64,000 nt of DNA from JAPUME01 sp027294185. GTDB taxonomy: Bacteria; Acidobacteriota; Terriglobia; UBA7540; JAPUME01. The notes under the pieces were generated by a model that was given only the letters and a program-made list of their open reading frames with translations, had not been told where the DNA came from and ran no database searches. Positions 34,024-43,041 of this stretch are shown here, piece after piece. Both the position numbers and the translations under genes were made by a program. The first letter of the stretch is position 1, and each line of letters opens with the position of its first letter. Where the stretch lies: assembly GCA_963555835.3 (NCBI GenBank), contig CAUVWZ020000002.1:1922001-1986000 (forward strand), given 5' to 3'.

Positions 34024-34118
34024 CTTCCAATAACAGCTTTCTCAGGGTCGAAAACCGAGAGAGAATCGGACAACCAACCTTGGGCGATTCCAATACAATT
34101 GTTCTCAGAATAGTGAGG

Positions 34119-34997
34119 TTAGGATTCGTAATCGGTGCGAGAGCCTATCATGTTTCGAGAGTCTGCCGCTCTCCGAAGCCTGGTCAGCATTTCGGCGGGA
34201 ACCTGCATCGTAGTGTGACCGCGGCCCAATTCAATCTCCGGCTTGTTGGCACCGTGGAAATCCGACCCACCGGTCACGAGCAGGCCGAACCGCTGGGCCA
34301 ATTCCTCGTATTGCCGGACCTGTTCTGAAGTGTGCTGGCTGTAGAAGACTTCGATTCCTCGAAGGCCGTGTGCCATCAGGGATTGAATGATTGTGGGCAG
34401 TTCCCCGTCCTTTCTCCCTAAAGTGCACGGATGAGCCAGAACAGCGACACCGCCTGCCTCTCGAACCAGGCCGATGGCATCGCCCGCGCTGAGTAGCTCT
34501 CGCTTGACGTAGGCGGGCCCGGTTGATTTCAGGTAACGCTCAAAGGCTTCTTTCATCGAGGCCACATGGCCATTTTCCACCAGAGCGCGAGCGATGTGGG
34601 GTCGCCCCACAGACCCACCCTGTGCGATTCCCACCACCTGCTCAACCGATATCGAGACACCCATATCGTTTAATCGCTCCACGATCTTCCGGCCTCGACT
34701 CCGGCGCTCGTCCCGCAGCCATGCGAGACGGTCCCGAAGCGTCTTGTTCTTGATGTCGATGAAATAGCCCAGCAGGTGGATTTCACCCACGCCGTCCAAC
34801 GAGGCACCCAACTCGACCGCCGGGATCACTTCTACGCCCAGGGCGTCGCCCCGCTCCTGGGCCGGGGCGACGCCAGCAACCGTGTCATGGTCGGTAATTG
34901 CAATGGCGGAAAGCCCCCGCTCGGCGGCAAGCTCAACCAGGGCCTCGGGGCTGAGGGTGCCGTCGGACGCGGTGGAATGGGTGTGGAGGTCGATCAT
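34119..34997 (-). CDS. PHP-domain phosphoesterase (TrpH/YciV-like)
   Basis: A 292-residue cytoplasmic metal phosphoesterase. PHP motifs are clear: DLHTHSTASDG at residues 3-13, ITDHDTVAG (35-43), the Glu of PAVELGA, HLLGYF, the AHP of VLAHPCTLG, and GSDFHGANKP near the C-terminus. Family members hydrolyse 3',5'-nucleoside bisphosphates or trim RNA 5' ends. The PHP metal ligands all appear present. It lies upstream of the polysaccharide locus on the same strand but with a 95-base gap, so a functional tie is unproven. Confidence 0.92.
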   Translation of the reverse strand: MIDLHTHSTASDGTLSPEALVELAAERGLSAIAITDHDTVAGVAPAQERGDALGVEVIPAVELGASLDGVGEIHLLGYFIDIKNKTLRDRLAWLRDERRSRGRKIVERLNDMGVSISVEQVVGIAQGGSVGRPHIARALVENGHVASMKEAFERYLKSTGPAYVKRELLSAGDAIGLVREAGGVAVLAHPCTLGRKDGELPTIIQSLMAHGLRGIEVFYSQHTSEQVRQYEELAQRFGLLVTGGSDFHGANKPEIELGRGHTTMQVPAEMLTRLRRAADSRNMIGSRTDYES

Positions 34998-35080
34998 GTC
35001 ATTGGTCCGTCTGGGGGGTCAGGGGTAATCAGGCCTTCGCACAGGCAGCTTTGGAGAACCCGGTAAAAGGTCCTCTTCTG

Positions 35081-36472
35081 CTAGCCGGCTGGGATGACTT
35101 TGCCTTGCATATCGTCGGGCACTTTGAATCCGAAACGGTCCAAAATGGTAGCCGAAACGTCGAACAACTTCAGCCCGTGAAGCTCCTTGTTCTGCGCGCC
35201 GTTCGGCTCGCGCATGATGAACATTCCCTGCTCGGCGTGGTTAGCCTCATCGGGGCCCGTATCATTCTCAAAGGTATAAATCGACCCATGGCCTACACTC
35301 CCGACCGAGCGCCAGCTCAGGTTCCCGAACAGGACCACCAGGTCGGGCGGAACGCCACGAACCGCGCGGTAGATCTCCTGCGGCTTGTGAGCTTTGGTCC
35401 CCAGCGGACGGCCTTCGTGGTCCGTCATGGCTTCGAACTTTGCTTTCAGCTCATCGCGGACGGCCTCGTAGCGGTCGGGCTCAATCGTCCCCTGAGGTTC
35501 GCGCCCCTTGACGTTCAAGAAAATCCGCGAGTAGTAGCCGCCCTCGCCCCAAACCGCCGTCTTGCTCCAATCGATCTGGACTTTTGCGATCGGCGTCAGC
35601 TTCTCGACCGGCTGCTTCAACCTCAGATAGCCTTCCCGCATCAGCCATTCGTTGACGCAGATGCCGCCTTCCATTTTCTTGGCGCCATGGTCTGAGACCA
35701 CGAACACCGTCGTCTCCTCGCCGAGCACCGTGAGCAGCTCGGCAATCTTCTGATCGACATAGTGGTAGTACTCTCGGATGGCATTCTCGTAGGGATTCCC
35801 CTTCTCGAACTTCCTGTGCGTCGAATCGTAAAATTTCCAGAAGGCATGGTGAATGCGGTCGGTGCCCATCTCGACCATCATGAAGAAGTCCCAGGGGCGG
35901 GTGGTAAGAAGGTGGGTGGCCATAGCGAAGTGCTGCTCGGTCATTTTGTAAATCTGGTCGAGGATGGGAGCCTTGTCCTCCGAGCGGAAGTTTTCGACAT
36001 CGAGCAGGTAGGGGCCGAATTTGGATTCCAGCTCCCCCTTGAGAGCCGGCGGATGTGCGTAGGGAGATTTCGCCGTGGGAGTCAGGAAGCATCCGATCAT
36101 GCAGCCGTTGACGGGGCTGGGCGGATAGGTTCCGGGAACCGCCATGACGATGACCTTCTTCCCGGCCTTCCCCAGGATGTCCCAGACGCGCGGCTCCTTC
36201 ACCGCCGTCGAGGTGGCGAAGTAGAGACCGTCGTAGCTGTGGTCCTTGCGGTTGCGGAACCCGTAGATGCCCAATTCACCCGGGTCCTTGCCGCTCATCA
36301 TGCAGGACCACGCCGGCACGGTGATGGGCGGCGTCACGCTCTCCAACTTCCCCCAGACGCCCTGCTCACAAAGTGAGCGCAGGCAGGGAAGCTCATCCCG
36401 CCATTGGTCGAAGACCATCTCCGGAGCGGCGCAATCCAGCCCAATGACCGCCACCTTTTGCTGCTTTGCCAT
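35081..36472 (-). CDS. Alkaline-phosphatase-superfamily protein (type I phosphodiesterase / nucleotide pyrophosphatase)
   Basis: A 463-residue metal phosphoesterase. The start is ATG 36472 (MAKQQKVAVIGLDCAAPE), not the longer frame from 36571. Seen: first metal Asp in VIGLDCAAP, nucleophile region TVPAWSCMMSGKDPGELGIYGFRNR, the FFMMVEMGTDRIHHAFW segment and VVSDHGAKKMEGGICVNEWL, which carries Asp-His metal ligands. No signal peptide, so a cytoplasmic role is likely. Related proteins act on nucleotides, phosphonates or glycerophospholipids; the substrate here is unknown. Confidence 0.9.
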   Translation of the reverse strand: MAKQQKVAVIGLDCAAPEMVFDQWRDELPCLRSLCEQGVWGKLESVTPPITVPAWSCMMSGKDPGELGIYGFRNRKDHSYDGLYFATSTAVKEPRVWDILGKAGKKVIVMAVPGTYPPSPVNGCMIGCFLTPTAKSPYAHPPALKGELESKFGPYLLDVENFRSEDKAPILDQIYKMTEQHFAMATHLLTTRPWDFFMMVEMGTDRIHHAFWKFYDSTHRKFEKGNPYENAIREYYHYVDQKIAELLTVLGEETTVFVVSDHGAKKMEGGICVNEWLMREGYLRLKQPVEKLTPIAKVQIDWSKTAVWGEGGYYSRIFLNVKGREPQGTIEPDRYEAVRDELKAKFEAMTDHEGRPLGTKAHKPQEIYRAVRGVPPDLVVLFGNLSWRSVGSVGHGSIYTFENDTGPDEANHAEQGMFIMREPNGAQNKELHGLKLFDVSATILDRFGFKVPDDMQGKVIPAG

Positions 36473-36673
36473 CTGACCCACCCCTGCCCGGGGGAACGCC
36501 CCGTGTGTGAATTTCGATGCCGGGGATGTGTGAAAGTCCAATCCTAACGGTTGTGCCTCCGCCCTGTCCACTCCTCCGGCCTCCTGCGGCCGTTCCTTGC
36601 GGGTTTGACAACGGAGGGATACATGCGGTACCAGCCTGTTATCATCCGAATCTTTTCTCCCCGGAGCTTACCG

Positions 36674-38108
36674 ATGAAGAAATCACTTTTGATTGGTTCC
36701 CTGCTGATTCTGCCTCTGGCCGTGTGGCTCGTTGCAGCGCCTGCAGGCCCATCCAACCCCAACAAGAATGTCTTACTCCTTGTTGCAGACGACCAGGGGC
36801 TGGATTTAGGTTGCTATGGTAACCCTGTGATCCAAACCCCCAACCAGGATCGGCTGGCCGCGCGCGGCGTACGCTTCACGCACGCCTTCGCCACCGTCGC
36901 CTCCTGCTCTGCGAGCCGGTCGGTGATATTTACGGGGGCTGTTCAACCATACGAGCGGCCAATACGGACACGCTCACGAATACCACAATTTTCATACCCT
37001 GCCACGGATCCAGTCCCTGCCCACGCTGCTCAAGAAGGCCGGCTATCGCACGGGAATCGTGGGGAAATTCCACGTCAAGCCGGAGTCCTATTACCCGTTT
37101 GACTATCTGGTCGGCGGGCGGCAGGTGGGAGGAAACCGCGACGTCGCACGGATGGCCGAAAAGGCCAAAGAGTTTTTCACCGAGGACCCCGACACCCCCT
37201 TCTACCTTCACGTCGGCTTCAGCGACCCGCACCGGGCCGGCAGCGGATTTGCCAACGACCGCGACTACCAGGGAATCGAGACCATTCGCTACTCCCCCTC
37301 GGACATTGTGCTGCCTTCCCATCTCCCCGACACGCCCGAGGCCCGGCAGGAGATGGCCGAATACTACCAGGCCGTCTCGCGCCTCGACCACGGTATCGGG
37401 CTGATTCTCGAAGCGCTGGAGGCAACCGGCCATGACGGTGACACGCTGGTCATTTACGTGAGCGACAACGGCATTCCCTTTCCGGGCGCCAAGACCACTC
37501 TCTACGAACCGGGCGTCCACCTGCCGATGATCGTCTCTTCACCCGAGCAGTCCCGCAGAGGTCTGGTGAATCACGCCATGGTGAGCTTCATCGACCTGGT
37601 GCCGACCATTCTCGATTGGACCGGCGCTCCCGGGCCCACCTATGAACTGCCGGGCCGCTCCATCCTGCCGATCCTCGAACAGGAAAACCCGGAAGGCTGG
37701 GATGAGGTCTATCTTTCCCATACCTTCCATGAAGTCACCATGTACTATCCGGTTCGCGCCGTGCGTACGCGTAAGCACAAATACATCAAGAACCTGTTTC
37801 CGGAGCTGACCTATCCTTTCGCCTCCGACCTTTGGGCTTCGGCCACCTGGCAGAGCGTCCTCAAGGGCAAGTTGACCCACATGGGCTCCCGCCGGGTTGA
37901 GGATTATCTGCACCGGCCCGCCGAGGAGCTCTACGATCTGGAAAGCGACCCTGACGAAGTGAAGAACCTCGCCGCTGATGCTCGCTACGCGCCCATTTTG
38001 CGCGACCTTCGTGGGCGTCTCGACGATTTCCAGAACCGAACCGACGACCCGTGGATTAAGCGAGTTCGGGAGATGGGAAAAGTTCCCTACGGCTCTGAGG
38101 GATTCTGA
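36674..38108 (+). pseudogene. Exported sulfatase interrupted by a one-base frameshift
   Basis: From ATG 36674 the product has a signal peptide (residues 3-22), then NVLLLVADDQGLDLGCYGNP and the formylglycine site Cys78 in ASCSASRS (C-x-A-x-R). At a run of five Gs (36934-36938) the frame breaks. Reading with four Gs gives FTGLFNHTSGQYGHAHEYH and continues to TGIVGKFHVKPESYYPFDYLVGG and the rest of a normal sulfatase to 38108, including VSDNGIPFPG and a family-typical ELYDLESDPDEVKNL. A single extra G in a homopolymer explains everything: a recent mutation, phase-variable tract or sequencing error. Confidence 0.88.
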
Positions 38109-38273
38109 TTATCGTCTGATTGTCGGGGGAAAGCGGCCGCTCTCCTCACACAGGTTCCCCGGGCAGACCTGTTGGGGGTGGGAGCGGATGCCATATTTCA
38201 AGGGACTATCGCCAACAAGGTAGGGACGCGGGCGCTTGTCACAGGGCTCAAGAAACAGGCCTGGCGGAATACT

Positions 38274-38939
38274 TCAATCTCCTGCGCCGGATTGCTTTTG
38301 GGCTTTCTGCAGGTCTTCTTTCAGGTACTTTTCAAAGCACTCGGGGCAGAACCCGTGGGTGAACTTGACCTCGAAATGGTCGGCGATGTAGCTTTCCACC
38401 TGCTGCCAATAGTTCTTGTCGTCGCGCACCTTCCTGCAATACGAGCAGATGGGCAGCAATTCTTGCAATTGCTTGATGCGTGACAGCGCTTCTTCCAGTT
38501 CACGGACTCGAGCCGCCAGATCGCGCTGAAGCTCGCGCTGGGCTTCCAGGTTGCGTGCCTTTTCCAAAGCGTAGCGAATCGAGCGTTCCAGCAGCGGGGC
38601 CTCGACCCGGCCTTTGACCAGGTAGTCGGCTGCGCCGGCCTCCATGGCCTTCAGGTCCACCTCGTGATCCCCCTGCCCGGTCAGCAGGATCATCGGGGCG
38701 GGGCATCCCTTCTGCCTGGCCTCTTCAAGGAGTTCCAGACCCGTACGGGCCCCCAAGCGGTAGTCGAGGAGGTACACGTCGTACTCCTGACTTTCAATCT
38801 TTTCCCGGCCCGCCTCAAAACTCGGCACCCAATCCAAACTGAATCCCGACGCTTCCATTTCACTGAAGAGGTCGCGTGTGACGAGAAAATCCTCCTCATC
38901 GTCATCCACCAAAAGAACGCGAGTTTTAGGTGTGTCCAT
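38274..38939 (-). CDS. Response regulator with coiled coil and C-terminal Cys4/His zinc-ribbon-like module
   Basis: A 221-residue regulator. Start ATG 38939 follows GGAGGT at seven bases. Receiver domain 7-125 with acidic pocket, phospho-acceptor D59 in LLDYRLG, and a lysine in VKGRVEAPL. A coiled coil follows (126-160), then LLPICSYCRK (C165, C168) and THGFCPEC (H196, C198, C201), a pattern that recurs as a tail on acidobacterial and proteobacterial signalling proteins and probably binds metal. Last gene of a leftward operon with a histidine kinase and two more regulators. No DNA-binding domain, so output is likely by protein contact. Confidence 0.88.
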   Translation of the reverse strand: MDTPKTRVLLVDDDEEDFLVTRDLFSEMEASGFSLDWVPSFEAGREKIESQEYDVYLLDYRLGARTGLELLEEARQKGCPAPMILLTGQGDHEVDLKAMEAGAADYLVKGRVEAPLLERSIRYALEKARNLEAQRELQRDLAARVRELEEALSRIKQLQELLPICSYCRKVRDDKNYWQQVESYIADHFEVKFTHGFCPECFEKYLKEDLQKAQKQSGAGD

Positions 38940-39057
38940 CGTGCGACCTCCATTCCTCTCCCGGATTACGGGAGTCAGACTTCCCAATGAGGGAGAGCTT
39001 CCCAGAAAACTCGGTTCCATCCGCGTCGGCTGCCTGTTCTCTTCTCTTCCCTGCGAG

Positions 39058-39966
39058 CTATGAATGGACAAGCGAGGCGCGAGTGTTTCGCTTGCTCTTT
39101 TTCTGCTCGTACATCAGCGAGTCCGCCCGGTCCAGCAGGTCCTTCAAAGAACAGGGCTTTGCCGGGTCAAAGGGCACTACACCCACGCTGAGGGAGAGCT
39201 TGTAGCGACGGTTCGGGGCCTCATTCACTCCATCCACGTAGCGTTGGAGGCGAGCCGCGAGAGTCGGCGCGCTTTCTTCCGTGGTATCGATAAACAGGGC
39301 GGCAAACTCGTCGCCACCCATACGGGCGATGATGTCGGTTTCCCGGAAGGCCTTCTTGAGGACCTCCCCCGTCTCCCGAATGGCACGGTCCCCATCGTGA
39401 TGGCCGAGATTGTCATTGATCCACTTCAAGCCGTCCAGGTCGGAAAACAGGAGGGCCAATCTGCTGCCGGAGCGCGAGGCCAGCTTCCTGTGCTGGTCGG
39501 CCAGGGTCATGAATCCTCGACGGTTGTAGAGGCCCGTCAGCTCGTCCATAAGAGAAAGATTCTGGAGTTGTTCTCGCATCCGACGATGCTCGATGGCGTA
39601 GCGAATGGAGCGCTCCACCACGGCTGCCTCAAGCTGTCCTTTGGCCAGGTAGCCGGAGGCGCCCGCCTTCATGGCAGCCAGGTCGACCTCCCGGTCTCCC
39701 GAACCGGTGAGCAGGACGATGGGAATCGCCGTGCCTTCCTCGGCGCACTCATGCAGGATATCCAACCCGTCGTGATCTCCCAAACGGTAGTCGAGAAAAC
39801 AGACATCGTGCCGGTTTCCTCCCAGCGCCTCTCGGGCGGCGGCATAGGTGGAGACCCATTCCAATTCGTACTCTCCGACTTCGATTTCCGAGAGCAGGTC
39901 CCGGAACATGACAAAGTCGTCTTCGTCGTCCTCGACCAACAACACCCGGATCGGCTGATCATCCAT
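39058..39966 (-). CDS. Response regulator diguanylate cyclase (REC-GGDEF)
   Basis: Makes cyclic di-GMP under phosphorelay control. 302 residues: receiver 6-125 with D59 in FLDYRLGD, short linker, GGDEF domain from about 138 (LMDELTGLYNRRGF). The active site is intact: D176 in LFSDLDGLKWIND and GGDEF at 217-221. No RxxD I-site is evident just before GGDEF (ETDIIARMGGDEF has R-x-T-D spacing of ETD, unclear). It follows the small regulator by nine bases, so it is co-translated in the kinase operon. Its product is a plausible input to the PilZ and GGDEF proteins of the 56-63 kb locus. Confidence 0.93.
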   Translation of the reverse strand: MDDQPIRVLLVEDDEDDFVMFRDLLSEIEVGEYELEWVSTYAAAREALGGNRHDVCFLDYRLGDHDGLDILHECAEEGTAIPIVLLTGSGDREVDLAAMKAGASGYLAKGQLEAAVVERSIRYAIEHRRMREQLQNLSLMDELTGLYNRRGFMTLADQHRKLASRSGSRLALLFSDLDGLKWINDNLGHHDGDRAIRETGEVLKKAFRETDIIARMGGDEFAALFIDTTEESAPTLAARLQRYVDGVNEAPNRRYKLSLSVGVVPFDPAKPCSLKDLLDRADSLMYEQKKSKRNTRASLVHS

Positions 39967-39975
39967 TCGAGTCTC

Positions 39976-40431
39976 TCATTTCCCCGGACGGCACTGTTCG
40001 ACAATTTCAGACCAATAGCTGGACACCGCATTCATCACATCCACCAATGATTCGAAGGTGGTGGGCTTTGAAATATAGGAATTCACTCCCAGGTCATAGG
40101 CGCGGCAGATGTCCTCCTCCGAATTCGACGTGGTCATCACGACCACGGGAATCTGACGCAGCTTTGGGTCCGACTTGATCTCCTCGAGGGCCACGCGGCC
40201 GTCTTTTCGGGGCATGTTCAGGTCCAGCAGGATCAGGCTGGGGCGGGGAGAAATGGCTGGCTCCGCATATTGCCCTCGATGCTGAAGGTATTCCATCAAC
40301 TCTTCACCGTCCTCGACGAAGCGCAGGTCCTGGCACAGATTGCTTTCCTCCAACGCTTCCTTCCCCATGGCACGGTCGTCTCCATCGTCGTCCGCCCACA
40401 AAATCGTGAATTGATCTGTCGCTGTTTTCAT
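39976..40431 (-). CDS. Single-domain response regulator, Rcp1 type
   Basis: A 151-residue receiver-only protein of the Rcp1/phytochrome-partner class: acidic pair D14/D15 in LWADDDGDDR, long loop typical of the class, phospho-acceptor D70 in LILLDLNMPRKDG, TTSNSEEDI and the lysine in ISKPTTF. Its ATG overlaps the stop of the kinase gene by four bases, a strong sign that the kinase phosphorylates it. It may relay to the two downstream receiver proteins or act as phosphate sink. Confidence 0.92.
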   Translation of the reverse strand: MKTATDQFTILWADDDGDDRAMGKEALEESNLCQDLRFVEDGEELMEYLQHRGQYAEPAISPRPSLILLDLNMPRKDGRVALEEIKSDPKLRQIPVVVMTTSNSEEDICRAYDLGVNSYISKPTTFESLVDVMNAVSSYWSEIVEQCRPGK

Positions 40432-42410
40432 ACGGTTCCGTCCTTTCGGGCTTGCTGAAGCGGGAGCGTGATCAAAAACGACGCTCCCTTTCCCGGTGTG
40501 CTTTTAGCAGTAATGTATCCCCCGTGCCGCTCGGCAATCTTCCGGCAGATCGCCAGGCCCACACCGGTGCCCTCATATTCACTGCGCCCGTGCAGGCGTT
40601 GGAAAACCGTAAAAATGAGGCCCAGGTATTTTTCGTCAAAGCCGATTCCGTTGTCTTCGACTATGATCCTGCAACATTTCCCGTTTCCGTTGCTATCGGC
40701 CGCCAGCCCGGTTCCGTTCCCGTGCAGGTGCTCGGCATGGACCTTCACAAGCGGCGGAACATCTTTCCGATGAAACTTCAGGGCGTTGCCGATGAGATTC
40801 TGGAGCAACTGTCGGATCTGCGTGGGGTCGGCCTCGAGGCTGGGCAACTCCCCTACTTCCACTCGCCCGCCCGTCTGTTCAACCCGCACCTCCAGGTCTG
40901 AGAGGACACGGCGCACCACCTTGCCCAGGTTGATCGAAACGAACGGCCTTGCCCGAGTCGTTACCCTCGACAACGACAGCAGATCGTTGATGAGAATCTG
41001 CATCCGCCCCGTGGCCGATTGCATACGGGCCAGGTAATCCCCCCCCCGCTCTCCCAGCGCCTCGCCGCATTTCGCCTTAAGACGGTCCCCGAACACGCGC
41101 ACCTTGCGAAGCGGCTCCTGCAGGTCATGGGCGGCCACCGAGGCAAAGTCCTGGAGCTCCTTATTGCTGCGCACCAATTCTCTCGCCAGGAACTTCAATT
41201 TCTCCTCGACCCGCCGGCGCTCGCCGATTTCATTCCTCAGATTGGAATTGGCTTCCCTCAATCGTTCCTCATTCATCTCCAGGCGCACTTTCGAGACCGT
41301 CGTCGTCTCAAGTTGAGAGACCATTCGATTAAAATTCTGCCCAACTCTAGCGAACTCATCTCGGCCATCTGAGGGCATCCGATAAGTCATGTCGCCTGCC
41401 GCCACGGCAGAGGTTCCCTCCATCAGTTGCCGGAGGGGATTGTTGATGGACCGGAAGATCATCAACCCAACCGCCCCTCCCAACGCCAGGAAGGCAGGAA
41501 GCAAGAAGGCGACGGTCCGGATGACGACGACATGGGCCTCCTCCGCCATTCGCTTGGAGGCATCCAGGTCCTTCATGGTGAGGGTTTGGATCTCTTCATC
41601 CAGGACGTAATCCATCTGCTCCCGCAGCGCGAGGAATTGCCGCACCTGCTCTTGCAGTTCGTCATGCAAGGCCAGATCTTTCTGGATCATAGAAAAGGTC
41701 CGGCTGAATATTTTCTCGAGTCTGCTCGTCCGCTGGATTTCCGTCTCGCTCAGGCGGAGGTTTTTGAACTCTGCCAAATGGACGCGAAAGTCCCGGGCAT
41801 TGTTAAAAATCCGCTCTCTGTATGCCGGTGTCGGGACGCGCAGGTAGTTCCCTAGCCAGGCACCGACCTCGGCGATATCGCCCTCCATGGCCGCCGCTTC
41901 GATCACTTTCTCCTGGCCGTCCGGCCCGGCTTCATCCAGATTCTCCTGGATTTCTTCGTCCAGAATCCCGTCGATGACCTCAAAGTTCTCAGCAATGGCG
42001 CGAAAGAGCGTCTCGCGCTCGTCCCGCTGGTCCATCAGGACTCGGCCCAATTGAACGAACTCCCCGAAAAGAACGCCGACCTTATTCCCCAGCTCCTTTC
42101 CCGCCGCGGTTTCCGCCAACTGGTCGTAGCGGGCCTTGAACCGCACGAAGTCGGCTTCGTCTTTTTCCACCCGGTCGCGATACTGCGGATCGCCGGTATC
42201 GAGATACTTCAACACCCCCAATCCGGTGCCGATGACGTTGATTTCCATTTCGTAGGCGGCGGCGCTGGTGGGCTCTTCTACGTCGGCCACTTCGTGCATG
42301 GCTCGCTCGGCAACCCTGAAACCCGCATAGATGGCCAGCATGGAGCTCAGGCCCAGCAACAGAATGCCGATCACGCCTGCGACAATATTTTCCCGAATGG
42401 TCCATTTCAT
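40428..42410 (-). CDS. Membrane sensor histidine kinase with HAMP domain
   Basis: A 660-residue kinase from ATG 42410 (a longer frame from 42437 exists). Transmembrane helix 11-31, a long periplasmic helical sensor (about 32-298, four-helix-bundle type with heptad-like repeats and many acidic residues), second helix 299-318, HAMP 318-372, coiled coil, then phospho-acceptor H428 in AAHDLQEPLRKV, and HATPase motifs N (LIGNALKFH), G1 (VEDNGIGFD) and G2 (YEGTGVGLAICRKIAERHGG). HDLQEPLR is typical of Cph1/cyanobacterial-type kinases that pair with Rcp1 regulators, which fits the next gene. Confidence 0.94.
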   Translation of the reverse strand: MKWTIRENIVAGVIGILLLGLSSMLAIYAGFRVAERAMHEVADVEEPTSAAAYEMEINVIGTGLGVLKYLDTGDPQYRDRVEKDEADFVRFKARYDQLAETAAGKELGNKVGVLFGEFVQLGRVLMDQRDERETLFRAIAENFEVIDGILDEEIQENLDEAGPDGQEKVIEAAAMEGDIAEVGAWLGNYLRVPTPAYRERIFNNARDFRVHLAEFKNLRLSETEIQRTSRLEKIFSRTFSMIQKDLALHDELQEQVRQFLALREQMDYVLDEEIQTLTMKDLDASKRMAEEAHVVVIRTVAFLLPAFLALGGAVGLMIFRSINNPLRQLMEGTSAVAAGDMTYRMPSDGRDEFARVGQNFNRMVSQLETTTVSKVRLEMNEERLREANSNLRNEIGERRRVEEKLKFLARELVRSNKELQDFASVAAHDLQEPLRKVRVFGDRLKAKCGEALGERGGDYLARMQSATGRMQILINDLLSLSRVTTRARPFVSINLGKVVRRVLSDLEVRVEQTGGRVEVGELPSLEADPTQIRQLLQNLIGNALKFHRKDVPPLVKVHAEHLHGNGTGLAADSNGNGKCCRIIVEDNGIGFDEKYLGLIFTVFQRLHGRSEYEGTGVGLAICRKIAERHGGYITAKSTPGKGASFLITLPLQQARKDGTV

Positions 42411-42729
42411 ACTGACACCCGTAAATCCAACATCCACTCTATGCCGCGCATTGGGTGGCTGGGGGTCTCGGCCTTCCCCGAAAATACCTACGCCCAGCCC
42501 CGGCTGAGGTTCGCCCGCACCGGGCCCGTCAAACCCTTCCCTTCAGATACTTCGGCAACCAAAGGGGAAAGTTGAAGGGATAATCGCCTCTGAGGACCCC
42601 CCAGTGGCTCCCGGCGGTAGTTTCACTAACTATATGTAATGTAATGAGTTACGGAGCGAAAGGGACATTCGCAAAGGGGGGATTCAGGCGATTTCCAGGA
42701 GGAGTATACGGGGGGGCAGAGGCTCTCGG

Positions 42730-43041
42730 TTACTGACAAGGAAGTGCCCTGGGAGGCGACTCCATAACGGCTCGCAAATTGCCCGCGAGGGCCCGCAGCG
42801 TAAAGGGCTTCTGGAGAAAGTACATCTCGTCGTCCAGCACGCCGTCGTGCACAATGGCGTCGTCCGTGTACCCTGAAAAGTAGTGCACCCTGGCAACAGG
42901 ACGATAATCGATCAACCTTTCCGCCGGCTCGCGACCGCTCACGCCCGGCGTCACCACATCGGTTACCAGCAGGTCGATGGGGCCGGAGTGCCCTTCGCTG
43001 CGCCGCAGAGCTTCAGTACCACTCGCGCAAACGAATTTCAA
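42730..43041 (-). pseudogene. C-terminal receiver remnant of a hybrid histidine kinase
   Basis: A 103-residue frame holding the last four fifths of a receiver: ASGTEALRR, IDLLVTDVVTPGVSG with the phospho-acceptor Asp, FSGYTDDAIVHDGVL and FLQKPFTLRALAGNLRAV. This ending is the standard tail of hybrid PAS-kinase-receiver proteins. The first strand and the acidic pocket are absent, and the frame overlaps the end of the hydrolase gene by 29 bases. The rest of the parent gene is gone. Confidence 0.75.
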
